From: Actinomycetes bacterium
GTDB lineage: Bacteria > Actinomycetota > Actinomycetes > Actinomycetales > Microbacteriaceae
Assembly (NCBI GenBank): GCA_023431405.1
Contig: JAEYVZ010000028.1
Coordinates: forward strand, 1 to 5,707
Length of the DNA: 5,707 nt
Direction of reading: 5' to 3'
The notes under the pieces were generated by a model. That model did no database searches. It was not told the origin of the DNA and worked only from the letters and a program-made list of their open reading frames with translations. Shown here in pieces: positions 4,799 to 5,707 of this stretch (position 1 is the first letter of the stretch; every line of letters begins with the position of its first letter). The position numbers were made by a program, and so were the translations under genes.

Positions 4799-5707
4799 GC
4801 AGCAGCATCGCGGGTGACGCCACGTCTACCCGGTGGCGCACACGCCCGGGAATCCCGGTGCGAAGGTCGAGCGCGAGGGATGCCACGCTGTCCGACCGCT
4901 GCCCGGCCACGAGCAGCGTGTCTCGGGCCACGACGTGGTGGCGCGGCCAGCCGACGCCCGCCTCGACGAGGGCGACTGCGGCGAGATTCTCGCCCTCGCC
5001 GCGTACGCGGAGCGTAGCGAGGGCGTCGGCACCCCGAACACCCACCGACACGAACGTCGCGTCGGCCGTGAGGGCGATCTCGGCCGCGTGGTCGCGTCCG
5101 ACCTCCGCAGCCGGCCCCAACAGCGTGCCGGCCACGACCCGCCACCCGCGGTCTCCCCCCACCGGCGGCGCGACGACGAAGATCTCGAGCGACTGCTCGG
5201 TGACGACATACAGGTGGCCGCTCGGATGCCACGCGGTGTGGCGGGGCGCGGTGCCGGGCGGGAGCGTCACCCTGTCGATCTCGCGGAGCCCGTCGCCGGC
5301 CGCACGCCAGAAGCGCAGGGTGTCGCGGCCGAGGTCGGTCGTGACCACCACGCCATGCGGGAGGAATCGTGCGTGGTGGGCACGCGGCGCCGGTTCGTCG
5401 TCGGCGGCGGGCTCGGAGCGATCTTCCTCGTCGGTGCCGCGGAGCGCGGACAGCAGCGAGCGAAGGTCGGCTCCGGCATCCATTCCCGCAGCGGCATGTG
5501 CGGCCGTCAGCGGCGATCCGGCCACCGCCCGCACAGGGAGACCGCCGGCGTCGAGGTGCACGCGCACCACCTGACCGTCGCCGTAGCACGACGCGATCAG
5601 CCAGCTTCCGCCCGGCTCCACGGCGACGTGACAGACCGTCTCGCCGACGACGATCGGCATTCCTGCGGCGACGAAGGATTCAGTGCCGGTGCGGCGGAAC
5701 GCCTGGA
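4785..5707 (-). CDS. Lactonase-family beta-propeller protein (6-phosphogluconolactonase-like), 5' end outside the window
   Basis: Partial gene: the frame stays open to the window edge (reading ...QAFRRTGTESFVAAG before the ATG at 5660), so that internal Met is not the start. About 306 residues are visible, and roughly 30-50 N-terminal ones are missing judging from the usual ~340-aa family length. Numbering from the Met at 5660, lactonase propeller motifs appear in order: CHVAVEPGGSWLIASCYGDG (10-29), HHARFLPHG...TTDLGRDTLRFW (95-118), PGTAPRHTAWHPSGHLYVVTE (135-155), AEIALTAD (193-200) with VRGADALATL (208-217), PRHHVV (239-244) and LLVAGQRSDSVASL (249-262). Some members hydrolyse 6-phosphogluconolactone in the pentose phosphate pathway, but many of this fold have unknown substrates. 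Residues about 60-92 hold an acidic, low-complexity stretch (GTDEEDRSEPAADDEP) that looks like an inserted surface loop. Confidence 0.85.
   Translation of the reverse strand, partial: QAFRRTGTESFVAAGMPIVVGETVCHVAVEPGGSWLIASCYGDGQVVRVHLDAGGLPVRAVAGSPLTAAHAAAGMDAGADLRSLLSALRGTDEEDRSEPAADDEPAPRAHHARFLPHGVVVTTDLGRDTLRFWRAAGDGLREIDRVTLPPGTAPRHTAWHPSGHLYVVTEQSLEIFVVAPPVGGDRGWRVVAGTLLGPAAEVGRDHAAEIALTADATFVSVGVRGADALATLRVRGEGENLAAVALVEAGVGWPRHHVVARDTLLVAGQRSDSVASLALDLRTGIPGRVRHRVDVASPAMLLPDRR

Noticed and set aside
4072..5574. A 500-codon plus-strand open frame across the end of the AI-2E gene and the lactonase-like gene
   Set aside because: It runs through two genes in other frames or strands, its product is Arg/Ser/Pro low-complexity, and there is no start signal. 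It is a GC-bias shadow.
5658..5660. The ATG at 5660 as the true start of the lactonase-like gene
   Set aside because: The frame continues upstream to the window edge with plausible propeller sequence, and starting here would remove the first propeller strands.

Overview
The window is high-GC DNA with strong third-position GC bias, long overlapping antisense shadow frames and actinobacterial gene style. It most resembles a chromosomal segment of an actinobacterium, probably Microbacteriaceae (Microbacterium-like). The genus is an inference from composition and protein flavour, not from a database match. I see no insertion sequence, phage gene, tRNA, rRNA or CRISPR array.

Layout: positions 44-3013 on the minus strand hold a glutamate decarboxylase gene (gadB, upstream) and a glutamate/GABA antiporter gene (gadC, downstream). 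They are 9 nt apart, and the gadC Shine-Dalgarno overlaps the gadB stop codon. Upstream lies a 174-nt regulatory gap (3014-3187). It holds a candidate -10 box, a 13-bp palindrome at the predicted transcription start, a cluster of GTCGG/CCGAC pentamers and a perfect 10+10-bp inverted repeat in the presumed leader. A small AroQ-type chorismate mutase gene (3188-3505, minus) comes before this gap and ends in a hairpin abutting its stop codon. Divergent from it, an AI-2E family (TqsA/PerM-like) membrane protein is encoded on the plus strand and seems to be translated from a leaderless mRNA. It converges on a beta-propeller lactonase-family gene on the minus strand that runs off the right edge. The two convergent stop codons are 4 nt apart and lie in the left arm and loop of one hairpin.

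Working together: GadB and GadC form the classical glutamate-dependent acid-resistance cycle. GadC imports glutamate, GadB consumes an intracellular proton while making GABA and CO2, and GadC exports the GABA. The C-terminal His-His of GadB and the polar C-terminal tail of GadC match the pH-gating features known from the E. coli proteins. The other three genes have no obvious mechanistic link to this pair. The gene content is recognisable and I do not see a wholly new system. The least explained part is the repeat-rich control region upstream of gadB.
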